Shown here piece after piece: positions 1 to 9,900 of a stretch of 64,000 nt of DNA. The DNA lies in the NCBI GenBank assembly GCA_964442435.1, contig CAYTZG010000009.1, positions 9,111-73,110 on the forward strand, read 5' to 3'. The DNA comes from CAMXAS01 sp964442435 (GTDB lineage: Bacteria > Bacteroidota > Bacteroidia > Bacteroidales > P3). The notes under the pieces were generated by a model. The model worked only from the letters and a program-made list of their open reading frames with translations, had not been told where the DNA came from and made no database searches. The first letter of the stretch is position 1. Each line of letters begins with the position of its first letter. Position numbers and translations under genes: made by a program.

Positions 1-59
1 CACTATCTTTAGGATTACCCCCTCAAGATAGGCTGCGTCTCGGTAAAGCTCAAGCAAGC

Positions 60-90
60 TTGGCTTTCCGCTCGACTTGCACTATCTTTG
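60..90 (+). promoter_or_regulatory. Promoter of tgt
   Basis: TTGG at 60-63, a 19-bp spacer and TATCTTTG at 83-90 match the Bacteroidota sigma factor consensus TTTG-N19/20-TAnnTTTG. The -33 box lies in the 3' arm of an imperfect hairpin (about 46-67). Transcription should begin just before the start codon at 111, which excludes the earlier in-frame ATG at 60. Confidence 0.75.
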
Positions 91-110
91 CGGACGACAA
101 TCACTGCCTT

Positions 111-1244
111 ATGTTGACATTTGAATTACAGGCCAACGACCCTAAGTCCGGTGCGCGCGCCGGCTTGATTCATACCGACCACGGCGATATTCCCACGCCT
201 ATTTTCATGCCGGTGGGCACGGTGGGGTCGGTCAAGGCCGTGCAGATACCCGACCTCAAAAATGAAATCGACGCCAAAATCATCTTGGGCAACACCTACC
301 ACCTGTATCTGCGGCCGGGCTTGGATATCCTTAACCGTTGCGGCGGTCTGCACAGGTTCAACGGCTGGGATCGCCCGATTCTGACCGACAGCGGCGGCTT
401 TCAGGTCTATTCGCTCTCCGGCACGCGCAAACTCAAGGAGGAGGGCGTTACGTTCCATTCCCATATCGACGGGTCGGTGCATCTGTTCACGCCCGAAAAA
501 GTCATGGACATAGAGCGTTGCATCGGGGCCGACATCATGATGGCGTTTGACGAATGCACGCCGTTTCCCTGCGATTACGGCTATGCCGAAAAATCGATGC
601 ACCTGACGCACCGCTGGCTTGACCGCTGCGTAAAGCGCTACCGCGAGACCGAACCGCTTTACGGCTATCATCAGGCCTTGTTCCCGATTGTGCAGGGCAG
701 CGTTTACAAAGACCTGCGCCGCATTTCGGCCGAGAAAATCGCGTCGGTGGGCGCGGAGGGCAACGCCATCGGCGGGCTGTCGGTGGGCGAGCCCAAGGAA
801 GTCATGTACGAACTGACGGAGTTGGTGTGCGGCATCCTGCCGGCCGACAAACCGCGTTACCTCATGGGGGTGGGCACGCCCGAAAACATTTTGGAGGGCA
901 TCGCCCAGGGTGTGGATATGTTCGACTGCGTGATGCCCACGCGCAACGGCCGCAACGCGATGCTGTTCACTAAAAACGGCATCATGAATATGCGCAACCG
1001 CAAGTGGGCCGACGATTTCTCGCCCATAGAGGAAGACGGCGAATGTTATGCCGACCGTTGCTATACGAAAGCCTATCTGCGGCATCTGTTCACGGCCGGC
1101 GAATACCTCGGCCCGATGATCGCGAGCCTGCACAACCTCGCGTTTTACCTGTGGCTCGTGCGCGAGGCACGGCAACACGTCTTGGCGGGCGACTACGCCA
1201 CGTGGAAAGCCGTGATGGCCCCGCGCCTGATGACGCGTCTATAG
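111..1244 (+). CDS. tgt: Queuine tRNA-ribosyltransferase (TGT)
   Basis: Cytoplasmic enzyme that exchanges guanine 34 for the queuosine precursor preQ1 in tRNAs with GUN anticodons. The 377-residue product has the usual length. It shows the GNTYHLYLRPG segment, the DSGGFQVYSL substrate motif and MPTRNGRN. The start at 111 is chosen because an in-frame ATG at 60 lies inside the promoter. The C-terminal zinc site is atypical: the E. coli CxCxxC is replaced by GECYADRC, with only two cysteines near the expected place, although the SLHN histidine is kept. Its pathway partner queA is 30 kb away on the same strand. The stop codon is shared in antisense with the next gene. Confidence 0.96.
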   Translation: MLTFELQANDPKSGARAGLIHTDHGDIPTPIFMPVGTVGSVKAVQIPDLKNEIDAKIILGNTYHLYLRPGLDILNRCGGLHRFNGWDRPILTDSGGFQVYSLSGTRKLKEEGVTFHSHIDGSVHLFTPEKVMDIERCIGADIMMAFDECTPFPCDYGYAEKSMHLTHRWLDRCVKRYRETEPLYGYHQALFPIVQGSVYKDLRRISAEKIASVGAEGNAIGGLSVGEPKEVMYELTELVCGILPADKPRYLMGVGTPENILEGIAQGVDMFDCVMPTRNGRNAMLFTKNGIMNMRNRKWADDFSPIEEDGECYADRCYTKAYLRHLFTAGEYLGPMIASLHNLAFYLWLVREARQHVLAGDYATWKAVMAPRLMTRL

Positions 1245-2432
1245 GCCGGTTTCGGCTTCTATCTCCACCCAAAGGTCGTCGCGGCACACGTCGGCATAGA
1301 CGATCTGACAGATTTCTTTCGGAAAATACCGGTATAGCATTTCGGTGAGGTGCCGCGCCTGATCGGCGTGAATGGCCGATTTCAGATAAAGGCGGACGCG
1401 GCGGTAACGCGGCGCGGCCGGTTCAGCCGTCGCCACGAGGCGTTCGATGGATTGTACCGTGTTTTCGAGTTGTTTGTCCGGCGAGGTGGGATCCAGCGTC
1501 CGTTCGCCGGCGATGGAGGCTGTGCCGGACACCCAGCAGCATAGCGGGAAGTCGGGCGCGCTGTTGGCGGCTTTGGCGTCCTTCTGCGTCTGCAGGCGGG
1601 CGCGGCTGAACAGGGGCGGCGTCTTGGCGTCCTTGCCCACGAGCACGCGGTCGGTATAGTCAAACGCTTCGGTCTGTACGGGGCTCTTGAGCGCGGGCGG
1701 CAGATGCCTGTCGGCCGATTCGAACAGCACGGCGTCGATGATGATGCCGGCATAGTCGCAGCCGATGCCCGTGGCCGCGGGATAGATTGGCTCCCGTTTG
1801 TGGTTCTGATAAAACGCCTGTCTTACCGTATTGAACTCCTGATAGTTTTGTTTCATCTCACCCGTCTTGCCGTGCGGGTTGAGCGCCAAAATCTGTCCGA
1901 TGTAATTCCATTGACGGATGACGTGGTCGAACCGCAGGCCGACGTGGTCTATCCAGCGTTGCAGGCCGTTCAGGCAATGCAGGCCGGCCGCGTAGGCCGC
2001 CGACATCTTGACACCCCGCATCTGCGCGTAAGGCGTGGCGAAGCCGGAGCACCAGAACTGTCGGCAACCGTAGCCGTCCAAACGCACGTAAGGCAGGTTG
2101 TCGAACCACTCGTAATAAGGCTTTATATTGCTGTCGTTCAGATAAAAAACGTCAACGGAAATCCAATCTTTCGTCAGGGGCGGCTGTTCCACCACCGTAA
2201 CGGCCGGCACGCCCGACAGCGTTTTGCACGCTTTGAGGCGGCGGGCAATCGCGCGTTGCAACCGCTTGCAGTCGGTACGGCGTTCCGTCAACTTGGCCGC
2301 GAAAACGACAACCTTGACGAGAAACCCGTCGTGGGCGGCGTCAAATTGGCGGATGGCCGCCACCGTTTCGTCGGCGGGGGCGTTTCCGAACGGCAGGTCG
2401 AGCCGTTCATAGCGTATGGCGTGGTTCGGCAT
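1239..2432 (-). CDS. Chorismatase-like (FkbO/XanB2 family) RidA-fold protein
   Basis: A protein of 397 residues resembling chorismatases (FkbO, Hyg5, XanB2), which convert chorismate to hydroxybenzoates or a dihydroxy-diene acid. Visible hallmarks are a WNYIGQI segment, a YPAATGIG motif and a C-terminal RidA-like segment CCWVSGTASIAGE followed by a KQLENTVQSIERL helix. The start at 2432 (MPNHAIRY) is preferred over 2441 because a minus-strand TATTTTTG box at 2448-2455 would start transcription near 2441. No aryl polyene, flexirubin or ubiquinone genes lie nearby, so the product and pathway are unknown. It converges on tgt and shares its stop hexamer. The family call comes from motif recall; the exact reaction is inference. 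Confidence 0.68.
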   Translation of the reverse strand: MPNHAIRYERLDLPFGNAPADETVAAIRQFDAAHDGFLVKVVVFAAKLTERRTDCKRLQRAIARRLKACKTLSGVPAVTVVEQPPLTKDWISVDVFYLNDSNIKPYYEWFDNLPYVRLDGYGCRQFWCSGFATPYAQMRGVKMSAAYAAGLHCLNGLQRWIDHVGLRFDHVIRQWNYIGQILALNPHGKTGEMKQNYQEFNTVRQAFYQNHKREPIYPAATGIGCDYAGIIIDAVLFESADRHLPPALKSPVQTEAFDYTDRVLVGKDAKTPPLFSRARLQTQKDAKAANSAPDFPLCCWVSGTASIAGERTLDPTSPDKQLENTVQSIERLVATAEPAAPRYRRVRLYLKSAIHADQARHLTEMLYRYFPKEICQIVYADVCRDDLWVEIEAETGL

Positions 2433-2447
2433 GGTTTGCATCGTATG

Positions 2448-2473
2448 CAAAAATACAAAAAATCGTAAATTTG
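2448..2473. promoter_or_regulatory. Divergent promoter boxes
   Basis: TAAATTTG on the plus strand (2466-2473) and TATTTTTG on the minus strand (2455 down to 2448) are both TAnnTTTG -7 boxes, 10 bp apart and pointing away from each other. They serve the C_GCAxxG_C_C gene and the chorismatase-like gene. Clear -33 boxes are not seen. Confidence 0.6.
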
Positions 2474-2513
2474 CACGATAAAGACGTTGGGTTGCCCCAA
2501 AAACGAGAGGTAT

Positions 2514-2912
2514 ATGGATAGAAAAGCGGAGGCGGTCGCCAAAAAGGCGGACGGCTATAACTGCGCGCAGGCGGTGGCCTGCACGTATTGTGACTATGCG
2601 GGTGTGGATGAACCGACGATGAAGAACCTGACGGCGGCTTTGGGCGGCGGTCTGGGCACCGGACAAGGCACGTGCGGCGCCATTGTCGGCGCGGGCGTTG
2701 TGCTGGGCGGCTACTTCAAGGAACGGGCCGCTTCCATGCGGGCCATGCAGTCGCTCGTCAAGGCGTTCGAGGCCCGCAACGGCGCGGTGACCTGTTGTGA
2801 ACTCAAAGGCATGGGCACGGGGCGGGTGTTGCGCGCCTGCAACGACTGTGTGGCCGATGCCGCCGAAATATTGGCGTCGCTTCTGACCGAAGCCGGCGCG
2901 GAAACGAAATAG
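2514..2912 (+). CDS. C_GCAxxG_C_C family (putative redox-active) protein
   Basis: A small protein of 132 residues with the cysteine pattern that names the family: GYNCAQAV near residue 15, GQGTCGAIVG near 55, CCELKG near 91 and a late CNDC. Members are thought to be redox-active or metal-binding, and their reaction is unknown. The start at 2514 is chosen over an upstream in-frame ATG at 2487 because it begins at the usual family N-terminus and follows a purine-rich GAGAGG. The next gene starts 4 bp downstream, so the two are very likely cotranscribed. Confidence 0.85.
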   Translation: MDRKAEAVAKKADGYNCAQAVACTYCDYAGVDEPTMKNLTAALGGGLGTGQGTCGAIVGAGVVLGGYFKERAASMRAMQSLVKAFEARNGAVTCCELKGMGTGRVLRACNDCVADAAEILASLLTEAGAETK

Positions 2913-2916
2913 CGTT

Positions 2917-4122
2917 ATGGAAAAGGTGGCGGTTTTACTTGGCGTTTATCTCATCGTGCCGGCCCTGCTGATGTTCATGCAGGCGCGCTGGTCCGCCGTG
3001 CAGAAGATAGGGGCGATACTGTTGGCCTATGCCGTCGGCATCGTGCTTTCGTTGACGGGCTTTTCCCAAAGCGCCGATGCGGAAACGGCGCAACAGCTCT
3101 CCACAATGAAAGCCGTGTTGCAGAACGTCTGCGTGCCGTTGGGCATCCCGTTGCTGCTCTTTTCTTCCGACTTCAAGCAATGGCGCCGCCGTTGGAAACA
3201 GGTGGCCGTGGCGTTCGCCGTCGGCATCGCGGCCGTGATGGCGGCCGTCACCGCGTCCTATTATCTGTTCAAGGGGCAGGGCATTCCGGAATTGGAGAAG
3301 GCGGCCGGCCTTATGGTGGGCTTCTACACGGGCGGCACGCCCAACGTGGCTTCGCTCAAAATGGCCCTGCAACCCTCGGCCGAAACCTTCCTGCTCGTCA
3401 ATTCGTTTGAAATCGTCATCACGTTCGTGCTGTTGGCCTTCCTCATAGGGGGCGGCTATAAGCTCATGCGGCGGTGGCTGCCGTATGCCAAGCCGTCGGC
3501 TACGGCGACGGCCGCGTCCGCCAACCTTCGGGAAACGCTGGCCGCCCGTCGGGCGTTGGCGCGGGCCGGCAAGGTGGAGGATTACCGCTTCATGTTCCGC
3601 AAGCCGATGCTCAAGGGCTGGCTCTGCGCGTTGGGCTTGGCCGTGCTTATCGCGGCCGTCGCCGCGGCCATCAGCCTCTTGTTCCCGAACGATTACCGCG
3701 TGGTGGCCATCGTGCTCGGCATCACGACGCTCAGCATCGCGGCCTCGTTTTCCGAGCGCGTCCGCCGTTTGCCCAAGAGTTTCGAGTTGGGGATGTATTT
3801 CATCCTCGTGTTCAGTACCGTCATCGCGTCCGATTTCAATGTGGAACACCTCGGCACGGTGGCCGACAAGCTGTTTTATTTCATCGCGGCGGTGCTCGGC
3901 CTTAGCCTCGTGCTGCATTTCCTGTTGGCCAAACTCTGCCGCGTGGAGGCCGACACGTTCACGATTTCGATGACGGCCCTGATATTCTCGCCGCCTTTCG
4001 TGCCCACGGTGGCCGGCGCGATGAAGAACCGCGACTGTATGCTCACGGGCATCGTCGTCGGCTTGCTCGGCTACGCGCTGGGCAATTATCTAGGCATAGG
4101 TTGGTATATGCTTATCAGTTGA
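2917..4122 (+). CDS. DUF819 family integral membrane protein
   Basis: Polytopic inner-membrane protein of 401 residues with about ten hydrophobic segments, starting with VAVLLGVYLIVPALLMF. The GGTPNVASLKMAL loop and the PPFVPTVAGAM motif near the C-terminus are typical of DUF819 (YjcL-like), a transporter-like family with no proven substrate. It lies 4 bp after the C_GCAxxG_C_C gene, so a joint role is possible but unproven. It is followed after 23 bp by the acyltransferase. Confidence 0.85.
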   Translation: MEKVAVLLGVYLIVPALLMFMQARWSAVQKIGAILLAYAVGIVLSLTGFSQSADAETAQQLSTMKAVLQNVCVPLGIPLLLFSSDFKQWRRRWKQVAVAFAVGIAAVMAAVTASYYLFKGQGIPELEKAAGLMVGFYTGGTPNVASLKMALQPSAETFLLVNSFEIVITFVLLAFLIGGGYKLMRRWLPYAKPSATATAASANLRETLAARRALARAGKVEDYRFMFRKPMLKGWLCALGLAVLIAAVAAAISLLFPNDYRVVAIVLGITTLSIAASFSERVRRLPKSFELGMYFILVFSTVIASDFNVEHLGTVADKLFYFIAAVLGLSLVLHFLLAKLCRVEADTFTISMTALIFSPPFVPTVAGAMKNRDCMLTGIVVGLLGYALGNYLGIGWYMLIS

Positions 4123-4145
4123 CAAAACATTAATCGCAGATATAC

Positions 4146-5459
4146 ATGGTCTATTTCAATATCGTAGAAAAACGTTCCATCTATTACCGGTTTTGGCGCC
4201 GTTGGTTCGGGCGTTTCTTCTCCACCGTCTATTACCGGAAATTCGTCGTGCGGGGCACGGAGAACCTGCCGCCCGTGGGCACGCCCTACATGATTGTGAG
4301 CGATCATCAGAACGGCCTGTTGGACGCGCTCTGCATCCTGTTCGGCTTGCCGGAACGCCATACGCCGATATTTTTGGCGCGTTCCGACATCTTCAAAAAA
4401 CCGTTCGTGGCCAAATTGCTTTGCTTTTGCAAGATTCTGCCGATATACAGGCAGCGCGACGGCAAGGAACAGCTTGGCAAGAACGAGGCGATTTTCGATT
4501 TCGCCGCCCGCATGATAGGCGAGGGGGCGGCCGTCAGCCTGTTTCCGGAGGGGCACCATCAGGAAGGCCATTACTTAGGGCGGTTTAAGAAAGGCTTTGC
4601 GCGTATCGCGTTCGATGCGGCCGAGCGCAAGTGTTTTCCCGCCGATATGCTCGTGGTGCCGGCGGCCAACCACTATGTGCGTTACCGCGGACACCGCACC
4701 GAAGCCATGCTCATGTTCGGCAAGCCGGTGCGTCTGGTCGATTACTACGCGGCCTACCGCGAAAACCCGGTGCGTGCGATGGTGCTGTTGGCCGAAGAAT
4801 TGGAAAGCCGCGTCCGCGGCATGATGCTTGATATGCCCTACCCGGAACGCTATGCGGCCATGGACGCTTGGCGTGAGTTGGCGCGCGACCCCGAACTGAC
4901 CGACGTGGAAGCCATGCTCAAAGCCGATAAGGCTTGGGCTGACCATGTGCGGACGCTGCCCGAAGCCGAGGTGGAACGGGCTTGCGCGACCGCGGTTGAG
5001 GTTTCGGCGCAACTCCGTCAAAAGGGTTTTTCGCCCGCCGAATGGCCCGTCAAGGTCAAGATAAAGGATTTGCTGACCCATGCGCTTTGCCTGTTGATTT
5101 ACGCGCCTTTCGCGCTGGGCGGCCTGCTGCTGACCGCCGTGCCGTTCGCCATCAGTTGGCATTTGGCCGGCAAGTTCAGCAAGGCGGCCAAGACCGATAT
5201 GCTGTTTTCCACGTTCCATTTCACGTTGGATATGTTGTTGACGATTCTAATCAATCTAATATATACGGTTCTTTTCGCCGTGTTCGTGCGCGCCACCTGG
5301 TGGACGTTGCCGATATTCTTCGGTTTGTGCTTCGCCTTGCGCGTGGCCTATGTCGAATACCGGGCCTATGGCCGCAAGTTCATCCGGCAGTGTCGGGCGT
5401 ATGCGGCGCGTAAGGACGGCGCTTTGGCCGAAGCCGTGGCCGGGGTGCGCGCCCTATAG
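4146..5459 (+). CDS. PlsC-type phospholipid/glycerol acyltransferase
   Basis: Membrane-associated acyltransferase of 437 residues, likely acting on lysophosphatidic acid or another lipid acceptor. Motif I is SDHQNGLLDAL, with one residue more between His and Asp than the classical HX4D and a form I recall from Bacteroidota homologs. Motif III is SLFPEGHHQ, followed by GRFKKGFARIAF. Residues about 310-400 carry three or four hydrophobic segments. The C-terminal extension of about 200 residues makes it longer than standard PlsC (about 240 residues). Its stop codon overlaps that of the converging surface protein in a shared CTATAG. Confidence 0.87.
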   Translation: MVYFNIVEKRSIYYRFWRRWFGRFFSTVYYRKFVVRGTENLPPVGTPYMIVSDHQNGLLDALCILFGLPERHTPIFLARSDIFKKPFVAKLLCFCKILPIYRQRDGKEQLGKNEAIFDFAARMIGEGAAVSLFPEGHHQEGHYLGRFKKGFARIAFDAAERKCFPADMLVVPAANHYVRYRGHRTEAMLMFGKPVRLVDYYAAYRENPVRAMVLLAEELESRVRGMMLDMPYPERYAAMDAWRELARDPELTDVEAMLKADKAWADHVRTLPEAEVERACATAVEVSAQLRQKGFSPAEWPVKVKIKDLLTHALCLLIYAPFALGGLLLTAVPFAISWHLAGKFSKAAKTDMLFSTFHFTLDMLLTILINLIYTVLFAVFVRATWWTLPIFFGLCFALRVAYVEYRAYGRKFIRQCRAYAARKDGALAEAVAGVRAL

Positions 5460-6929
5460 CTTCCGTCCGGATTTCGTGGCCTTGAACGTGCCGCTGACCA
5501 GGCGGTAGTCTTTGTCGATGAAAACCCGCGAATAGGTCAGTTTGAGCCCCGTATTGTCCAGCAAGGGCACATAGGTGTGGGCGGTGCCGCTGAAATAGCC
5601 GTCGTAGCCCTCCACCTCGTCGATGACCACCTCAAAGCCGCTTTGGGTTTTTACGTGGTCAAACGGACGCAGCACCGGCAGGGCGTCCGCTTCGTGCACC
5701 GCGGGCGCTTCCGTGGTCGGGTGCTCGCCGCATTTCAGTCCTTCGGGTTTTTCTTCCAGCGTCTTGAACCGTTGCACGCGGTCGGGTTCGCTCCATCCGT
5801 CCTCACAGCGGCGTTGAAACGTGCATTCGTAGGCTGTGGCGGGTTCGAGCGGATAGAGTGTGTACCGGGTCTCGCCCAACGGAATCTCCACGGGAAACCA
5901 AGCCGCCCCGGCCACGTCGGCCTTGCGGTATTGCAGGCGGTAGGCCTCATCCAACGGGTCTTCCGGCCAGTTGACGCGGGCGGCAAAGGCCGTCACGCTG
6001 TCCACGCGCCATTGGGTCAGGGCGGGGCAGTAGGCCTTGTAGGTAAAGCTGAACACTTCGCTGTACCCGTGGTTGGCAAAGACGATTTCGTGGCCGTTGG
6101 CGTCGCGCCCCGAAGCTTGGATGCGGAACGCGTAGCGCAGGCCGACTTCCAAGGGCGGCATGGCGTCGTTATAGGCCAGCGTGGTTTGGTCGGTCGTTTG
6201 GCTGTAAACCGTGCCCAACTCGTCGAACCGGCTTTGCCAGTCGCCTGTAAAATGTTCCGGAATCCGTTTCAGTTCAAAGCGGTATTCGGTTTCCATAAAC
6301 CCGGCCTGCGCGGCGTGCCGCGGCGTCCAGCCGAAGACGATTTGCGTCGCCCCCTGCTTCTGTATCACGCTTTGGTCGGCCGGCGCATAGGGCAGCGGCG
6401 GCTCGCACGACACTAAGCGGAACATACCGGGCGTTTCGTTCAGCGAGACCTTGACGCCCGAAGCGGCCTCATACACTTCGAACGTCAATTGGTAGAAACC
6501 GTCCGGCAGCCGCTCGCCGTTCTGCAGGTATTGCTGTTTCGTCATGCCCGAAAACACGAGGTTCTGCAGGTTGAAATATTCATACAGCTCGTCGCTGCGG
6601 AGCGCAAGCGTCTCGCCGCCGTTGAGGCGGAACGTGCGCGGCAGGGGCCGGCTGTTTTCGATGCTGATGCGGTCGGATGCCAGCACCATGCGCAGCCGGA
6701 GCGTGGCCGCCGGCACGCTGGCGTCCAGCAGGTCTATTTGCAGCGTAAAGGCGTCGTCGCTGCGCCGGAACCAGTCCGGGATGCGGTGCAGGTGCGGAGG
6801 GTTGCAAACCGTGTTCGACCGCACGGGCGGCAGGTTTTGGGCGTGCAACGGGCCGAGCGTTCCCGACAGTAAAGTATATATAATGATGCGGCCAAGGCGG
6901 TGGGCAATGTTGAAATTCATGCGTTTCAT
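5454..6929 (-). CDS. Secreted FN3-containing surface protein, partner of the SprB-repeat protein
   Basis: A 491-residue exported protein with a signal peptide ending at about residue 31 (GPLHAQ). Residues about 35-190 form a conserved module containing PPHLHRIPDWF, FSGMTKQQYLQ and LPDGFYQLTFEVYEA. I recall this module at the N-terminus of much larger Bacteroidota T9SS-associated surface proteins. Residues about 300-395 look like a fibronectin type III domain. A last module of about 80 residues ends without a T9SS sorting domain. The gene lies 37 bp downstream of the giant SprB-repeat gene and is probably cotranscribed with it, so a physical or functional partnership is likely. A role in gliding or adhesion is inference. 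Confidence 0.72.
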   Translation of the reverse strand: MKRMNFNIAHRLGRIIIYTLLSGTLGPLHAQNLPPVRSNTVCNPPHLHRIPDWFRRSDDAFTLQIDLLDASVPAATLRLRMVLASDRISIENSRPLPRTFRLNGGETLALRSDELYEYFNLQNLVFSGMTKQQYLQNGERLPDGFYQLTFEVYEAASGVKVSLNETPGMFRLVSCEPPLPYAPADQSVIQKQGATQIVFGWTPRHAAQAGFMETEYRFELKRIPEHFTGDWQSRFDELGTVYSQTTDQTTLAYNDAMPPLEVGLRYAFRIQASGRDANGHEIVFANHGYSEVFSFTYKAYCPALTQWRVDSVTAFAARVNWPEDPLDEAYRLQYRKADVAGAAWFPVEIPLGETRYTLYPLEPATAYECTFQRRCEDGWSEPDRVQRFKTLEEKPEGLKCGEHPTTEAPAVHEADALPVLRPFDHVKTQSGFEVVIDEVEGYDGYFSGTAHTYVPLLDNTGLKLTYSRVFIDKDYRLVSGTFKATKSGRKL

Positions 6930-6966
6930 AAGGCAAAAGCTTTTTAAGTGAAATGATAGTTGAGGT

Positions 6967-9900
6967 TTAGGGTTTGGTAACGATGAGCTTGAGGTTCTTC
7001 GTCGTGTTTTCGGCGTGCAGCACCAAGACGTACAGGCCGGCCTGTTCCGGCAGGTGGAGCGTCTGAACGGTCTGCCCGTCGGCCACCGGCCATTTCCCCC
7101 TTTGGCGGATGCGACCCGAAACGGCTTCGATCAAGGCGTATTCCACCTCCGTGCGCCACCGCATATCGAGCACGATGTTGGTGTGACCCGCGGCCGGGTT
7201 GGGCGCGGCCCTCAGGCCGAGGAAAGGCGTTTCGGTTTCGATGGTCACCCGTTTGAAGCCGCCCTCAGGCAGCACCTGTACCTGCGTCGTCTTGCTTTGG
7301 GCGCAACGGCCTCGGAAACTCGTCAGCGTGATGTCGAACGTGCCGGTATCGTGAAAGAAAAACTCGGCGTAGGGTCCTTCGGCATACAGCAGTTCGGCTT
7401 CGGGCGGCAACGTCCAGTGCGAGCTGTCGGCGGGCGGATAGGAGACGTCCGCGGCCGTGGCGGTCTCACCCGCCCGCAGTTGCGTGCTGATCCAAAACAG
7501 GCAGTTTACGGTATCGTCCACGGTTATGATGCGCACCGTGTCCTGATATTGGCAGGCGTCGTGCTGCACCAGCGTCAGGCGGTGCAGGCCGTCTTGGTCG
7601 CTTTCCGTTTCGAGGCCGAACGACAGGCTGCCGTCGGGCAACGTCCAGTAGCCGACGATGTCCGAAGAATCGTTGGTAAACGTCGGTTTCAGCACGGTGC
7701 TTTGGCCGGCGCAGAGGTACTGCGTTTCAAACGGTTGCCATTGCAGGGCGGCGGCACGCACGAGCGTTACGCCGGTATCGACGCGGCACAGCAGGCTGTC
7801 GGTTACCGCCAGCAGGTAATAGCCGAGTCGCGCGTTTTGGATAAGATGGGTGGCGCTCGTATAGTCCGCATGATACCAGTGGTAGCGGTAGGGCGGCGTG
7901 CCGCCGCAGGCCGCGGCGTTCAGCTGGCCGTAGTCGTTCGGGCAGAGCGGCTGCCGTATCGAGAGCACGGGGCGCAGGGGTTCGGGTTCGGACAGCGTCA
8001 TGCTGTCTTGCAGGCGGCAACCGTTGCGGTCGGTCACGGTCAGGCGGTACGACCCGGCGGCGAGCCCGTCGAAAACGGCGGTTTCGGGGCCGTTCTGCCA
8101 TTGGTAGCGGTACGGATAGCTGCCGCCCGTCACCTCGGCCGATAGCGAGCCGTCGGCGCGTCCGAAGCAACGCGGCGTTGTGGGCACGATGCGGTTGGAG
8201 AGCGGTTCGGGTTCCGTCAGGTTGAACGCGGCGGCGCAGGTGCGGCCGTCGGCGTCAATAACCGAGAGCTCGTAGAGCGCGGCGGGCAGGTTTGTTATAT
8301 ATACGCCCGTGTCGCCGTGTTGCCAAAGGACGCGGTAGGGCGGCTGTCCGCCGAGAATTTCCACGCTCAACGCCCCGTCGGCCTCGCCGTGGCAACTCAC
8401 GGCTTGCGCCCGGCTGATGCGGGCCTCAAAGTCCGCCTGGCTGTCAAATGGAAATTCTCCGCGCACGGCGCACAGATGTTGGTCATAGACGGTCACGGTG
8501 TAGTTCTCGCCGCGGCGGTAGGCGATGTGGTCGCTTGTGTCGCCGTGCGCCCAATCGAACCGATAGGGCGGACAGCCGCCGGTCGGGTTCGGATAGAGCA
8601 GGCCGGTGGGCGTCGGGTCGCCGCCTTTCGGCTTCTTGCCGTCGTCTGCGTCAGGCTTCTCAGGCTGTTCCACCGGCCACGGCTGTAAGTCCGCCGCCAA
8701 GCGGAGCGGGGCCGGCTCGTCCAGCCACAGGCTGTCGGTGGCCGTGGCGCCGTAAGCGTCCTCTATTTCCACGCGGTAGAACCCGCCCGGCAGCGGCGGA
8801 CTTACGGCCGACGTATGCGGCAAAGCGCATTCCAGCAGGGCATCTTCCGCCTCGGGACGGCGTTCAAACCAACGGTAAGTGTAAGGCGCTTTGCCGCCGT
8901 CGGCCAAAACGGTCAAAATCCCGTTTTCGCCGTGGCAGAGGATGGGTGTCGTCTCGCTCAGCAACACCTGTACGGCCGTGCTCAGTTCCACTTCAAAATC
9001 GCGGCGCAACCCGTAGCCGTGGGCATCGGTCACCGTAAGTGTATATACGTCAGCCGACAGGCTGTCAATCCCCACGTCGCCGCGCTCCCAGGCCGTGAAA
9101 TCCGCCACCGTCTCGCCCGCCGCGTTACACCATACGATGCGGTAAGGCGGCACGCCGCCGTCAAGGTAGGCCCTGATCCGTCCGTTGTCCTCCGAGCGGA
9201 ACACCGCTTCCAAAAAGGCCTTCTCGCCTTGGCAATGCAGCACCTTGATGTTCGACAGGGCCAGCGAATCGGGGCTTTCCACCGTATAGTCCCGTTCAAA
9301 GCGGCAGCCGTGGGCGTCGGTCAGCGTCAGGCGGTACACGCCGCTCCAAAGGCTGTCGGGCAAGGTCTCGTCCCAACGGGCGGTGCCGTCCATCCGGTCG
9401 CTTTCGCCCTGCCATACGGCGCTATGCGGCGCGGTGCCGCCCTCTATCCGCCAGTCGATATGGCCGTCCGCCGCCCCGTAGCCGCTCACGGCGGTCGGGT
9501 TTACGGTCGCGCCCAACGGCTGTGGCGCGTTCAGCATAAAGCTGTCCAAGGAAACCACGCCCTTGGCGTCGGTCACGGTCAGCAGATAGCGGCCCGCGTC
9601 CAAACGGTCGGGCGTTTGGGCGTCCTGCGGCAAAAGGGGCTGTCCGTCGCGTTGCCAGTCGTAGCGGTAGGGTGGCGTGCCGCCGCTTACAAAGGCTTGC
9701 AACGCGCCGTCCCGGCTGTCGGCGCAGCGGATGCTCCGTTGCAACAGGATTTCGCACCTCAGGTCGGGCGTCTTCACGATTTCGGCCGTGTCTTCGTAAA
9801 AACAACCGTGGGCGTCCACAATCCCATAGCGGTAAAGGCCGTGCGGCTGTCCGTCTATTTTGGCCGTGGTGTCGGCCATGGAACGCCAGCGGTTGGGGGC

